Source of the DNA: Lysobacteraceae bacterium
GTDB lineage: Bacteria; Pseudomonadota; Gammaproteobacteria; Xanthomonadales; Xanthomonadaceae
Direction of reading: 5' to 3'
Length of the DNA: 39,158 bases
Assembly (NCBI GenBank): GCA_003241895.1
Contig: QBLY01000024.1
Coordinates: forward strand, 1-39,158
A program made the position numbers and the translations under genes. The first letter of the stretch is position 1. The number at the start of each line of letters is the position of its first letter. Below, one piece after another: positions 27,176-35,214 of this stretch. The notes beneath the pieces are model-generated. The model did not search any database and was not told the origin of the DNA. It saw only the letters and a list, made by a program, of their open reading frames with translations.

Positions 27176-27238
27176 GGCCGTCTCCTGTGGGAGTAAGCCA
27201 GCCCCGCCGCCCAACGGCACGGCAGCGCTGGCAAGGTC

Positions 27239-28063
27239 TCAGTCCAACCGCACCCGCTTGATCCGCACCGGCTCGGGGAAGCCTTTCAGGCTGGCGTCGC
27301 CCAAGTCGTCGAAGCGCACGCCTTTGCCCAGGCACAGTTCGGCCAGCACATTCGACACCAGGGCCTCGCCCGGCGCGGCTTGGGCGCACAGCCGGGCGGC
27401 CAGCTGCACGGTGGATCCGAACAGGTCCTGGTCGCGTTCCACCGGCTCGCCTGCGGCGGCGCCGATGCGTACGGCCAAGGGGTCGTCGGCGTTTTCTTCG
27501 CGGCGCCGGCCCATCGCGATCTGGATGTCACGGCCGCAGCGCACCGCCGATGCCGGCGAAACGAACGACGCCATGATGCCGTCCCCGGTGTGCTTCACCT
27601 CGCGCCCGCCCCAGGTGGCCAGGCAGCCGCGCACGATGGCGTCGTGCGCTTCCAGCAGCTCCATCGCGGCGTCGTCGCCCAGCCGCTGGTTGAGCTCGGT
27701 GGACCCCACGATGTCGGTGAACAGCACGCCGCGCACGCCCGAGTCGTAGCCGCCGGCGCCGCGCACCAGCACGGCGCCGGCGGCATTCACGCCGCCGCCG
27801 CCCAGGAAGCCTTCGGCCAGGGCCGGGTCCACTTCAATGATGTTTTCGGCCAGCAGCCCGTGCGCTTCGCGGTGCACGGCGTTGGCGGCTTCGGCGCTGG
27901 GCGCCTCGAACAGGCAAAAGAGTTTTCCGCTGCCTTCGTTCCACCAGTATTTGTGGCAGAGGGCGCCGTGCTTGTGCTGGATGCTGACATCGGCATCGTG
28001 CGCGGTGGCGATGGCGTCGGCGGTGGCGCCGTCCACGTTGTGGATGTCCATGTACATCGGCAT
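27239..28063 (-). CDS. DUF4242 domain fused to class III adenylate/guanylate cyclase domain
   Basis: The 274-residue protein has an N-terminal DUF4242 module (residues about 1-85; MPMYMDIHNVDG, then HKHGALCHKYWWNEGSGKLFCLFEAP), a domain seen in small, possibly metal-binding proteins. The C-terminal half is a class III cyclase catalytic domain: VLFTDIVGST with metal-binding Asp117 and VKHTGDGIMASF with Asp161. The C-terminus ends in LKGFPEPVRIKRV, the usual end of these domains. It lacks a membrane segment and so is likely cytosolic. It probably makes a cyclic nucleotide, with the DUF4242 part as sensor; that is inference. Neighbouring genes are not linked by overlap. Confidence 0.88.
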   Translation of the reverse strand: MPMYMDIHNVDGATADAIATAHDADVSIQHKHGALCHKYWWNEGSGKLFCLFEAPSAEAANAVHREAHGLLAENIIEVDPALAEGFLGGGGVNAAGAVLVRGAGGYDSGVRGVLFTDIVGSTELNQRLGDDAAMELLEAHDAIVRGCLATWGGREVKHTGDGIMASFVSPASAVRCGRDIQIAMGRRREENADDPLAVRIGAAAGEPVERDQDLFGSTVQLAARLCAQAAPGEALVSNVLAELCLGKGVRFDDLGDASLKGFPEPVRIKRVRLD

Positions 28064-28204
28064 GCGCGGTGCTCCCGGGGTTGGCTTTGGCAGCGGGGGT
28101 TTTTGGCCGTGTTCGGCAAAGCTTAATGGCTGGCGGTGGGCGGGTCGATAGCCTGCATCGGGCCGGCGCCGCGGCTTGCTGCTGGGCCGCTTGGGTCGCA
28201 GGGC

Positions 28205-28645
28205 TCAGGCCGCCCCGGGCGACAACTGCGACCACGCCTGCCGGGTGCCCACCAGGTACAGCGCGCCCAGGCCCAGGCAGATCGCCGAGCTCCAGCACCA
28301 GAACGCCACGCTGCGCTCGCCCGGGGCCACGGCGGCCAGCACGAAGCCCGCCACGCCGCGCAGCAGGTACACGGCCGTGATGGCGCACAGCGCCGTGCGC
28401 ACGAACGGCAGCCTGGCAATGACGCCCGCGCCCGACAGCGCATACAGCGACCACACCATCAGCACCGCCGCAATGCCGCCGGTGAGGATGGCTGGCGCCA
28501 GCTTGCCGGCCGCCGCCATCTGCGCCATGCGCTCGCCGGCGCCAAAAAACCGGTACCACGACGGTCCGAAAATGATGCAGCCCACGTGCAGCAGGGCGGC
28601 AATGGCGGTCAGTGCGGAACCGGCCAGGAGGTTGATGTTGGTCAT
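28205..28645 (-). CDS. Small four-helix membrane protein
   Basis: The 146-residue protein has four hydrophobic segments (about residues 5-27, 50-72, 80-103 and 112-135), with GPSWYRFFGAGERMA in the first loop, a pattern seen in uncharacterised small integral membrane proteins. Its ATG overlaps the PhyH stop by 4 bases (ATGA), so it is the last gene of a three-gene unit. It has no catalytic motif I can name. Confidence 0.75.
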   Translation of the reverse strand: MTNINLLAGSALTAIAALLHVGCIIFGPSWYRFFGAGERMAQMAAAGKLAPAILTGGIAAVLMVWSLYALSGAGVIARLPFVRTALCAITAVYLLRGVAGFVLAAVAPGERSVAFWCWSSAICLGLGALYLVGTRQAWSQLSPGAA

Positions 28646-29466
28646 GGGATCCTCGAAGTGATCAATTGGCCATGCGGGCCTGGCCTATCAGTTGCCCACC
28701 GCATAGCGGGCAAGGCGCTGCTGCAGCGTGCCGGTATGCAGCTCGAAAGGTGGTTGTCGAAGTCGAATCGCTCGCTGGTGTCCATTCTTACGCCGCGCAG
28801 GCGGGCGGTTTCAAGGTGGGAGGCATGCAGCGGGTCGGCAAAATAGCAGATGAGGAGGGACCGTCGCCGCGCGCCGGAAGGGTTCAGGCAGCCCGCGTGC
28901 GCCAGGTCGGCGTCGAACACCAGGATGTCACCGGCCGCGCCTGCCACTTGCACTGCGCGGGACTCGTCGGTGAGGTCGAAAGGCGGCTCGCCCGGCGCGG
29001 CGCGGTGGCTGCCGGGCACGATGCGGGTGGCGCCATTCGCAGGGCCGTAGTCGTCGAAGAACACCAGGGCGCCCACGGTGTCGCCGGGCCGGTGCGCCGA
29101 CAGGTCGCGGTGCAGGCCCTGGTAGCCGCCGCCCGCCAACGGCTCGCGGCCTTCCACCTGTGACAGGAAGAAGCGCTCCCCGATCAAGACGCCCACCGCG
29201 GCCAGCAGCGCCGGCAGCCGGCACACCGCCTGTACCTTCGGATCAAGGTCAAGCAGCGAATGGCGCCAGCTCAGCTGCCGCGGTACGGGCCATTGGTCGG
29301 AAGGTAGAACACAGCGGTCGAACGTGGCACGAAGCTCGTCCAGCCAGTCAGCCGGCACCGCGCCGCGCAGCAGGGCGTAGCCGGCGCGGCTGATCCCATT
29401 GCCATCAGTCGCGGCACTGTGGGCTACATCCGTATCTGCGGTGGCGGCAGTTGTCACACCAACCAT
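28642..29466 (-). CDS. Phytanoyl-CoA dioxygenase (PhyH) family protein
   Basis: The 274-residue protein has the 2-oxoglutarate/Fe(II) oxygenase facial triad: His119 and Asp121 in GLHRDLSAH, and His190 in FDADLAHAG, with Arg about 200 as the likely 2-oxoglutarate anchor. The motif GALVFFDDYGPANGATRIVPGSH is the PhyH-family core. It hydroxylates an unknown small molecule. The ATG at 29466 shares one base with the stop of the small gene before it (TGATG), indicating coupled translation and supporting this start over one 75 bases upstream. Confidence 0.88.
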   Translation of the reverse strand: MVGVTTAATADTDVAHSAATDGNGISRAGYALLRGAVPADWLDELRATFDRCVLPSDQWPVPRQLSWRHSLLDLDPKVQAVCRLPALLAAVGVLIGERFFLSQVEGREPLAGGGYQGLHRDLSAHRPGDTVGALVFFDDYGPANGATRIVPGSHRAAPGEPPFDLTDESRAVQVAGAAGDILVFDADLAHAGCLNPSGARRRSLLICYFADPLHASHLETARLRGVRMDTSERFDFDNHLSSCIPARCSSALPAMRWATDRPGPHGQLITSRIP

Positions 29467-29675
29467 CAGGAGGGTCCGCTGAAGTTGCCCCGGCCCAGCA
29501 GGCGCCAGGCGCTGATGCAAAGCGCGCCGTACACCGCCCACTCCGCCAGCCGCTGCAAAAGGCCACGTACTTCAACCTGGCTGATGTGCGAATAGCCGGG
29601 CTTCAGCAGGCCACCGCCGAACAGCATGACGAGGTAGCTCAGCACCACGGCAACGACCAGCCAACGGCTACGCAT
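29466..29675 (-). CDS. Small two-segment membrane protein
   Basis: The 69-residue protein has an N-terminal hydrophobic segment (WLVVAVVLSYLVMLFGGGLL) and a weaker second one near residue 50. The ATG at 29675 has GGAGG 5 bases upstream. The stop overlaps the PhyH start, so it heads the three-gene unit with PhyH and the four-helix protein. Its function is unknown. Confidence 0.6.
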   Translation of the reverse strand: MRSRWLVVAVVLSYLVMLFGGGLLKPGYSHISQVEVRGLLQRLAEWAVYGALCISAWRLLGRGNFSGPS

Positions 29676-29702
29676 GGATCCCTCCGGTTTCAATTCGCAT
29701 CA

Positions 29703-29810
29703 TCAACGAAGCGTGTTGGTGAACTTGTAGGATTGCTTTCCGTCGGCGACGACGAAGTCGAAATCCGTGGGGCGTGAGCGGTGGGGAGGGCGATGATGCC
29801 TGGTGTTCAC
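29703..29810 (-). CDS. Possible small ORF or gene relic
   Basis: A 35-codon frame from GTG 29810 to TGA 29703-29705 ends in a plausible protein-like tail (FDFVVADGKQSYKFTNTLR). GAGGCAAGG lies ahead of the GTG. It may be the C-terminal remnant of a lost gene between the two flanking ones. No family recognised. Confidence 0.2.
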   Translation of the reverse strand: MNTRHHRPPHRSRPTDFDFVVADGKQSYKFTNTLR

Positions 29811-29848
29811 GGCCTTGCCTCGATCATGGGAATACAGGCTCCCGGCGG

Positions 29849-30331
29849 CTACTCGCCGGCTTGCGACAGCACCAGGGCCCGCTCTTGGGAAGGCTTCAGC
29901 AGGGAAGACTCTCCCAACGCATCCGCCGCTTTCGAGCGCATCACGCGGCCCTCCCTGACGTACACGATGAAGTGGCCGCCGTCGCGGAATCCAACGTTGC
30001 GAAAGGAGTTGGACTCCACGCAGGACAGGGTGGTCGCCTCTTGCCACGGGAGGGTCCGGGTGGGGGCGTGGGTGCCCTTGAGGGTCTCCGAAACGGCCAG
30101 TGTCACCGTGCCGGGCTGCGTGCCCCCCAGGACGGGGCGAACCAGCGAGGTGACGGTGCCCACGATGACCAGGTCGGCTTCCGCGGCGGCTTCGATGGTG
30201 AGGGTCTTGAGCTTGGCGAGCTCTTCGGCGTCGATCCGTTGCTGGATCTCGGGAAGGCGCGTGCCGCACGCCTCCGCCAGCGGGCTCGCGGTGAGCAGGC
30301 ACAAAACGCAAACAGCAGCGAGCATTCTCAT
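29849..30331 (-). CDS. Secreted protein of unknown function
   Basis: The 160-residue protein begins with a signal peptide (MRMLAAVCVLCLLTASPLAEA), with cleavage probably just before or after the Cys in LAEAC; a lipobox is possible but poor. It then has a strand-rich middle (DLVIVGTVTSLVRPV, TVTLAVSETLKG) and a conserved-looking SCVESNSFRNVGFRDGGHFIVYV stretch with a second cysteine. This strand layout resembles small tissue-inhibitor-like or netrin-like OB folds found in bacterial secreted proteins, but I am not sure of that. The ATG at 30331 has GGAGG 5 bases upstream, a near-ideal site, so this start is firm. No operon partner is evident. Confidence 0.78.
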   Translation of the reverse strand: MRMLAAVCVLCLLTASPLAEACGTRLPEIQQRIDAEELAKLKTLTIEAAAEADLVIVGTVTSLVRPVLGGTQPGTVTLAVSETLKGTHAPTRTLPWQEATTLSCVESNSFRNVGFRDGGHFIVYVREGRVMRSKAADALGESSLLKPSQERALVLSQAGE

Positions 30332-30504
30332 GAAACCTCCTGTCGATCGCCCGACGGCCACGGCGTGACCGGAGGATAGCGCTGAATCTCCGGCCTGGGC
30401 GCGCTGCAGGTTGGGCTGGCGACGAGGGTGATGACCGGCTTGGGGTTGGCCACGGCATCCTCGATAGGCGCTAACGCTCTGAATCAATCTCATTGAACGC
30501 TCCT

Positions 30505-30954
30505 TCAGGCGCCGGTGGGGGCTTTGTGCAATGCAATCAGCAGCACGCCGCCGGCCACCATCATGATGCCGAGCCATTCCTGGCCCGACGGGCGCTCACC
30601 CAGGAACGCATACGCAAAGACGGCCACCAGCACCACGCTGAGTTTGTCCACGGGCGCTACCTGCGCAGCCTGGCCGATCTGCAGCGCACGGAAATAACAA
30701 ACCCACGAAGCCCCGGTCGCCACCGCCGACAGGGCCAGGAAGATCAGGGTTTTCGACGACAGCGCGAGGGGGTTGCTCCACTTGCCCGTAAGCCATACGA
30801 ACGGCGCCAGCACCAGCAGGATGACCACGGTGCGGATCAGCGTGGCCAGGTCGGAGTCGACGCCGCGAATGCCCACCTTGGCGAAGATGGCCGTGAGTGC
30901 GGCGAAGCACGCCGACAGCAGTGCCCAGAGAACCCAGCCAGAAGGAATGGTCAT
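30505..30954 (-). CDS. Half-size EamA-family (DMT) transporter
   Basis: The 149-residue protein has about five hydrophobic segments and one EamA unit: WALLSACFAALTAIFAKVGI at the start, then LALSAVATGASWVCYFRALQIG and the terminal AYAFLGERPSGQEWLGIMMVAGGVLLIAL. Full-length DMT transporters carry two such units; single-unit forms of about 140-150 residues exist and probably dimerise. The ATG at 30954 starts the first segment; an upstream reading to 31074 adds unrelated sequence. Substrate unknown. The 301-base region to its right holds only the decayed small frame at 31041-31198. Confidence 0.85.
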   Translation of the reverse strand: MTIPSGWVLWALLSACFAALTAIFAKVGIRGVDSDLATLIRTVVILLVLAPFVWLTGKWSNPLALSSKTLIFLALSAVATGASWVCYFRALQIGQAAQVAPVDKLSVVLVAVFAYAFLGERPSGQEWLGIMMVAGGVLLIALHKAPTGA

Positions 30955-31040
30955 CGGATGTGGCGCCTGACGCCCGGTGGGCCTCGCGGATGAGGCGTGT
31001 CGCCCGATGGTCTTCCCCATCGCTGTGGGCGTCAATAGCG

Positions 31041-31198
31041 TTAGAACCGGTGCATCGCCCGCCAGCCCAGCCAACCCAGCGCCACCAGCCAGATGACAAC
31101 AATCGCGGACGCCATGCCGCGGCTGACCGGCCGAAGTAGACCACCAGGGTTAGCAGCTTCAGGCGCTTTGCCCGCTTTCTGAGCGACGCAATGATCAT
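31041..31198 (-). pseudogene. Possible small membrane protein with one-base frameshift
   Basis: From ATG 31198, preceded by GGATAGG, the frame gives a basic start (SLRKRAKRLKLLTLVVYFG). The frame that continues sensibly after GGCCGG near 31130 is two bases on, giving a second membrane segment (ASAIVVIWLVALGWLGW) and a stop at 31041-31043. One lost base would explain this; the restored protein is about 52 residues. Without a homologue I cannot confirm it, and a sequencing error is possible. Confidence 0.3.
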
Positions 31199-31255
31199 GC
31201 CTATCCGGCGCCCAGGGGGCCTCATCCGCGAAGACTGCGGCCCATGTTGCCCGGC

Positions 31256-33064
31256 TCAGCCCTTCTGCGCGGCAATCCAGCGATCGATCTTCTGCTCGAG
31301 CACGCTCAGCGGCACGGCGCCGTCCTTGAGCACTTCGGCGTGGAAGCCGCGCACGTCGAACTTCTCGCCCAGGGCCTGTTCGGCGCGGGTGCGCAGTTCG
31401 CGGATCTGCATCTCGCCGGTCTTGTAGGCCAGGGCCTGGCCGGGGATGGCCATGTAGCGCTCGGCCTCGGAAACCGCGCTGGTTTCGCTGGCGGTGGAGT
31501 TGGCGAACATGTAGTCCAGCACCTGCTGGCGGGTCCAGCCCTTGCTGTGGATGCCGGTGTCCACCACCAGGCGGATGGCGCGCCACATTTCCGCCTGCAG
31601 GCGGCCGTAATACTGATAGGGGTCGGTGTAGACGCCCAGGTCCTTGCCCAGCGATTCGGCGTACAGGCCCCAGCCTTCGATGAAGGCGGTTTCGCCACCG
31701 AAGCGGCGGAACTTGGGCAGGTCGGTCAGCTCCTGCTGCAGCGCCAGCTGGAAGTGGTGGCCGGGGATGGCTTCATGCAGGAACAGGCTTTCGGCGGCCC
31801 AGGTCTTGCGCGACGGCAGGTCGTAGGTGTTCACGTAGAACACGCCGGGCCGAGTGCCGTCTTCGCTGGGCGAGCTGTAGGAGCCGCCGGACGTGGACGC
31901 GGCGCGGAACGGCTCCACCGCGCGGATCTCGAAGCCGGCCTTGGGCAGCAGCGAGAACTGTTCGGGCACGCGGGCGTTGATGGTGGTTTCCAGCGCGCGG
32001 TAGGCGGTAAGCAGCGCTTCTTCGGTCGGGAATTCAAACTGCTTGTCGGTGGTGACGAAGGTGTTGAACTCCGCGCGGCTGCCGGTGAATCCGGTTTGCG
32101 CAATCACGGCGTCCATCTCGGCATTGATGCGCGCCACTTCGGCCAGGCCGATGGCGTGCACTTCGGCCGGCGTGCGTTGCGTGGTGGTGTTGCGGCGCAC
32201 CTGGAAGGCGTACCAGGCTTCGCCGTCGGGCAGGTCCGACAGGGCGACGGTGTCGCGGCTGGCCGGCAGGTATTCCTCGACGGTGAAGCGGCGCAGTTCG
32301 CGGTAGGCCGGCATCAGCTGGTCGGCGATGGCGGCGCGGTAGGCTTCGGTGAGGCGGGTCTTGTCGGCGTCGCTGAAGTCGGCCGGCAGGTCCGCGATGG
32401 GCTGCCAGAACAGCGTGTCCTCGGGCTTGTCTTTCAGCAGGGCATCGAGCTGCGGGATGACCTTTTCAATCAGGATCTTGGGCTGCACCACGCCGTCGGC
32501 CATGCCGATGCGCATGTTGGCCTGCATGGTGGCGAACAGCACCGGCACGCGCGCGGTGCGGGCCAGCCAGTTGTCGTAGTCCTGCACGGTCTTGAAGGGC
32601 TGGGCGCTGCTGCCCGAGCCCAGCTGCACCAGGGTGGAGGTGAGGCTGTAGAACTGGTTCAGCGGCTGCTTCCAGTCCGGGAAGCGCTCGGCCTGGGCCT
32701 CGGTTTCGCGGTCGCGCATGAAGATCTCGTAGCTCAACAGGTCCTGGCCCTGCAGGCCGTCGCTGCCGATGGCCTTGGCCTTGTCCATCCATTCGCTGTT
32801 GAAGGCCGATTCCTGCGCGCGGTACTCGGCGCTGAAGTAGTCGGGCAGTTGGTCGTTGAAGCGCGTGTCGCCCACGAAGGTGGCGTTGAGGGGGCTCAGC
32901 GCCAGCGAGGCCTCCCAATAGTCGGCATACAGCTGGGTGAGCTGCGCGGCCCGCTGGTCGGCGCTCTGGGTGCTGGCCTGCGGCGTGCTGGCAACGTCCG
33001 TGGCGGGCTGGCTGCAGGCGGCCAGGGCAAGGGCCAGCGCGAGGGCAAGCGGTCGCAGGGTCAT
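31256..33064 (-). CDS. DUF885 family lipoprotein, putative zinc peptidase
   Basis: The 602-residue protein has a lipoprotein signal (ALALALAACS, lipidated Cys about residue 17), so it sits on a periplasmic membrane face. The DUF885 family shows here the HEAIPGHHFQ motif (about residues 430-439), which resembles a zinc-metalloprotease HExxxxH site, then FIEGWGLYAESLG about 35 residues later, with a Glu that could be the third ligand. Substrate unknown. The ATG at 33064 starts the signal; longer readings upstream add no signal-like sequence. It is monocistronic as far as can be seen. Confidence 0.9.
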   Translation of the reverse strand: MTLRPLALALALALAACSQPATDVASTPQASTQSADQRAAQLTQLYADYWEASLALSPLNATFVGDTRFNDQLPDYFSAEYRAQESAFNSEWMDKAKAIGSDGLQGQDLLSYEIFMRDRETEAQAERFPDWKQPLNQFYSLTSTLVQLGSGSSAQPFKTVQDYDNWLARTARVPVLFATMQANMRIGMADGVVQPKILIEKVIPQLDALLKDKPEDTLFWQPIADLPADFSDADKTRLTEAYRAAIADQLMPAYRELRRFTVEEYLPASRDTVALSDLPDGEAWYAFQVRRNTTTQRTPAEVHAIGLAEVARINAEMDAVIAQTGFTGSRAEFNTFVTTDKQFEFPTEEALLTAYRALETTINARVPEQFSLLPKAGFEIRAVEPFRAASTSGGSYSSPSEDGTRPGVFYVNTYDLPSRKTWAAESLFLHEAIPGHHFQLALQQELTDLPKFRRFGGETAFIEGWGLYAESLGKDLGVYTDPYQYYGRLQAEMWRAIRLVVDTGIHSKGWTRQQVLDYMFANSTASETSAVSEAERYMAIPGQALAYKTGEMQIRELRTRAEQALGEKFDVRGFHAEVLKDGAVPLSVLEQKIDRWIAAQKG

Positions 33065-33138
33065 GGGCAGGGTCCTTGGGTGCAGGCGGCCAGTATGGGC
33101 CGGAACATCGACCGGTGCAGTGGGTGGATCGCCTTCGC

Positions 33139-33762
33139 TCAGGGTGCAGGCGGCAGGGGTGTTCCGATGCCGGGACTCGACTTTTTGCTGGCCTGCACGA
33201 TCCGGGTAATTTCCACGGCAATTTTCTCTGGCGAAAGTATGAAGTCCACGCATCCGCTTTCGATCGCAGTTTCAGGCATGTCGGGATGTTGGGCAGTGTC
33301 GAGCTTCTGCGCGATGGTCACGCCGCCCACTTCGCGTATTCCGCACAGCGCAGCAGCGCCGTCGCCGTCATAGCCCGAAACAATGATGGCGACCAGTTTG
33401 CCGTCCCAGTGCTCGGTCATCGAGCGCAGGAAGACGGTGATCACGTCAGGCCACCCTCGTGGTTTTGAGATCGGCTTCAGGCGGAACTCGCCATCCTCGA
33501 CGTGCAGGTCCCGCTGCTCGGGAATGATGAACAAGTGGTTTGGCTGGATGAGCAGCTGATCCGTGATCAGGGAAACCGGCATCGCGGTGAAACGCGGAAG
33601 GATTTCATGCAGCTGCGTGGCAACCGTTCGCAGGTGGTTGACGATGACGAACGCGGCGCCGGAATCGCCGGGAAGGTTCTTCAGCAGACGAATGTACGCA
33701 TCCAGGCCGCCGGCTGAACCGCCAATGCAGACCAGAGGGAAGCACGTGTCATTTTTTTCCAT
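33139..33762 (-). CDS. Stand-alone CheB-type methylesterase domain protein
   Basis: The 207-residue protein is only a CheB C-terminal methylesterase domain. It retains Ser16 in GGSAGG, His43 in VNHL and an Asp in SGYDGDGA (Asp134), the three catalytic positions. There is no receiver domain, and no che gene or chemoreceptor is nearby. Orphan CheB-like esterases of this type exist in some CheB/CheR fusion systems, so the target may be a non-chemotaxis protein. The start at 33762 has only a weak ribosome site and overlaps a possible short upstream frame. Confidence 0.87.
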   Translation of the reverse strand: MEKNDTCFPLVCIGGSAGGLDAYIRLLKNLPGDSGAAFVIVNHLRTVATQLHEILPRFTAMPVSLITDQLLIQPNHLFIIPEQRDLHVEDGEFRLKPISKPRGWPDVITVFLRSMTEHWDGKLVAIIVSGYDGDGAAALCGIREVGGVTIAQKLDTAQHPDMPETAIESGCVDFILSPEKIAVEITRIVQASKKSSPGIGTPLPPAP

Positions 33763-33841
33763 TGAAGTTGCCAGGCCAGTAGTGGATCGGATGCCGGTGG
33801 AGCGCGTCGCAAGCCTCGTGGCTCACGACAATTTCAGCCAT
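33749..33841 (-). CDS. Possible 30-residue upstream ORF overlapping the CheB-like start
   Basis: An ATG at 33841 follows GTGGGAGCAAC, a good ribosome site, and the frame ends at 33749-33751, 14 bases inside the methylesterase gene. The methylesterase itself has a poor ribosome site, so translation could be coupled. The peptide is polar with two His-rich spots and has no known family. It could be a leader or chance. Confidence 0.25.
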   Translation of the reverse strand: MAEIVVSHEACDALHRHPIHYWPGNFNGKK

Positions 33842-33906
33842 GTTGCTCCCACTACCCCCAGAACACCAAAAAAGCCGTAGACGAGCGCACCGGAGTGGTT
33901 GGATGA

Positions 33907-34149
33907 TCAGCCGAGCATCAAATATGCGGCCACGAGCAGTGCACCCATCGCTGCGACACAAAGGCAGAATCCCAGCCTGTTCATCACGAACTCTCGGCCG
34001 GTGAACATTTCGCGCGGTGCCCAGAATGTCTGGCCGACGGGCTCGCCACGACGCCAGGCCGGGCACAGGCTGAAGCCCATAAGCACGACGCCAGAAATTC
34101 CCATGGTGGCGGCAAGAACGTATAGCAGCATTATCGGATACAAGTTCAT
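33907..34149 (-). CDS. Small two-helix membrane protein
   Basis: The 80-residue protein has hydrophobic segments at about residues 5-27 and 60-79, with a polar loop between (CPAWRRGEPVGQTFWAPREM). GGAG lies 7 bases before the ATG at 34149, which overlaps the stop of the 63-residue gene upstream (ATGA). No family recognised. It belongs to a run of tiny membrane proteins on this strand. Confidence 0.65.
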   Translation of the reverse strand: MNLYPIMLLYVLAATMGISGVVLMGFSLCPAWRRGEPVGQTFWAPREMFTGREFVMNRLGFCLCVAAMGALLVAAYLMLG

Positions 34150-34337
34150 GTCAACTCCGTAAGGGGGCCGGCGGCGGCCGGATCAGACGGTCGGGCCGCT
34201 TTGGATGTGCGCTTGGAGGCTGCGTACAGGCCGAGAATGCCCGAGCTTGCGGTCAAAGCCAATGCCGCGCCAGCGCAGGCAAAAAACGCGATCGCGAGAT
34301 TCGGCTTGGCCGGTCCAACCAGCAAGTATGGTGACAT
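34146..34337 (-). CDS. Small membrane protein, 63 residues
   Basis: The protein has two close hydrophobic stretches (LAIAFFACAGAALALTASSGILGLYAA) and a short basic/acidic tail. GGGGAGA lies ahead of the ATG at 34337. Its stop overlaps the next gene's ATG. The segment coding for AGAALALTASSGILG is repeated nearly exactly at 35679-35729, where only a fragment of a similar gene remains. Confidence 0.6.
   Translation of the reverse strand: MSPYLLVGPAKPNLAIAFFACAGAALALTASSGILGLYAASKRTSKAARPSDPAAAGPLTELT
34224..34274. repeat. 51-base direct repeat, copy A
   Basis: This segment matches 35679-35729 at 47 of 51 positions in the same orientation. It lies inside the 63-residue membrane protein gene and codes on the - strand for its second hydrophobic stretch. 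Confidence 0.7.
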
Positions 34338-34401
34338 CGAGTTCTCCCCTTCGGCCTGCCGTTGGTGCCCGGTTCGGGCGCTTCGACGTGAGTTTCAGTG
34401 C

Positions 34402-34917
34402 CTATTCACGGCTGAAAAGTTTTTTGACGGCCTGCCAGACCCTGCGCCAGAACATCGCTTCAAGCACCAGCAGCTTTGCAACCCAGGGGGGCAAGTCCGC
34501 TTGGGTTTGGATGCGGGCGACCGCCGATGGGGTGTCGCCGCCCTTGAAGATGAATCGATAGAGCGCCACGATCACCAACAGCTCAATCCAGACCAGTGCG
34601 GCAATGCCAACGTAGCGCAGGGGAGCAACATAGCCCATGAGATCGTGCTCGCCCTCGGGCACCAGCATCTGGGCGACCCAGATGCCCAGGCAGCACAGGG
34701 CCAGCGCTCGAATGGCCACCTTCTTGCCACCGGATCGGTAGCAGATCCAGTAGAGGCAGGGGAGTAGAACGGCAAGATCAAACAGCAGTCCTGCTTCAAT
34801 CAGGCGGTCTATCTCGCCTCGAGAGCTGAGCGCGACGAAGACGTCCGCCGCGACCACGATGGGCGCCACGAGGAAGAACCAGTGCGTGCTCGCAGGGTGT
34901 CTGAGGACAGTCGTCAT
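34402..34917 (-). CDS. Membrane protein of unknown function, 171 residues
   Basis: The protein has four hydrophobic segments (about residues 12-30, 42-60, 68-86 and 96-120) and then a basic, aromatic tail of about 50 residues that is probably cytoplasmic (WVAKLLVLEAMFWRRVWQAVKKL). The ATG at 34917 has no strong ribosome site. It is adjacent to small membrane protein genes on the same strand. No family recognised. Confidence 0.7.
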   Translation of the reverse strand: MTTVLRHPASTHWFFLVAPIVVAADVFVALSSRGEIDRLIEAGLLFDLAVLLPCLYWICYRSGGKKVAIRALALCCLGIWVAQMLVPEGEHDLMGYVAPLRYVGIAALVWIELLVIVALYRFIFKGGDTPSAVARIQTQADLPPWVAKLLVLEAMFWRRVWQAVKKLFSRE

Positions 34918-34965
34918 GGCGTAGGTCCAGGAGGGGTCATTTGTCTCGGTGCCTAAGGCCTTGAT

Positions 34966-35136
34966 TCAAGTTGCGCCGACGGCGCAGTGGTTGAAAGCGT
35001 CGAACACCGCCGTGTCCAGCGCCGAGATGGTTTCAAACAACGGATCGGCGGCTGTCGGCGGGTCGCTGGAGGCAGGGTCGGCCGCAAGCACCGTCGCACA
35101 GCCCAAGGCCGCAATCAGCGCGATGAATATTTTCAT
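34966..35136 (-). pseudogene. Truncated DUF4440/NTF2-like secreted protein, N-terminus only
   Basis: The 56-residue product has a signal peptide (MKIFIALIAALGCATVLAA) and then DPLFETISALDTAVFDAFNHC, which matches the first helix of periplasmic DUF4440/NTF2-like proteins, typically about 150 residues long. After the Cys the expected continuation is absent and the frame ends in a few unrelated residues. The rest of the domain is not found in any frame downstream, so the gene seems to have been cut by a deletion. It could also be a genuine short secreted peptide, but the fit to the family start is good. Confidence 0.5.
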
Positions 35137-35214
35137 GAAAGTCCCGTGGAAGGATGCAGCAAGGTCCAACGCCTCGGGCTGAGCCGCGCCAAAGGCGTCA
35201 GCTTGTACGAGTTG

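Noticed and set aside
31244-33373. 709-codon + strand open frame opposite the DUF885 gene
   Set aside because: Gly/Val/Ala/Gln-rich with no domain; the - strand has a lipoprotein signal and DUF885 motifs.
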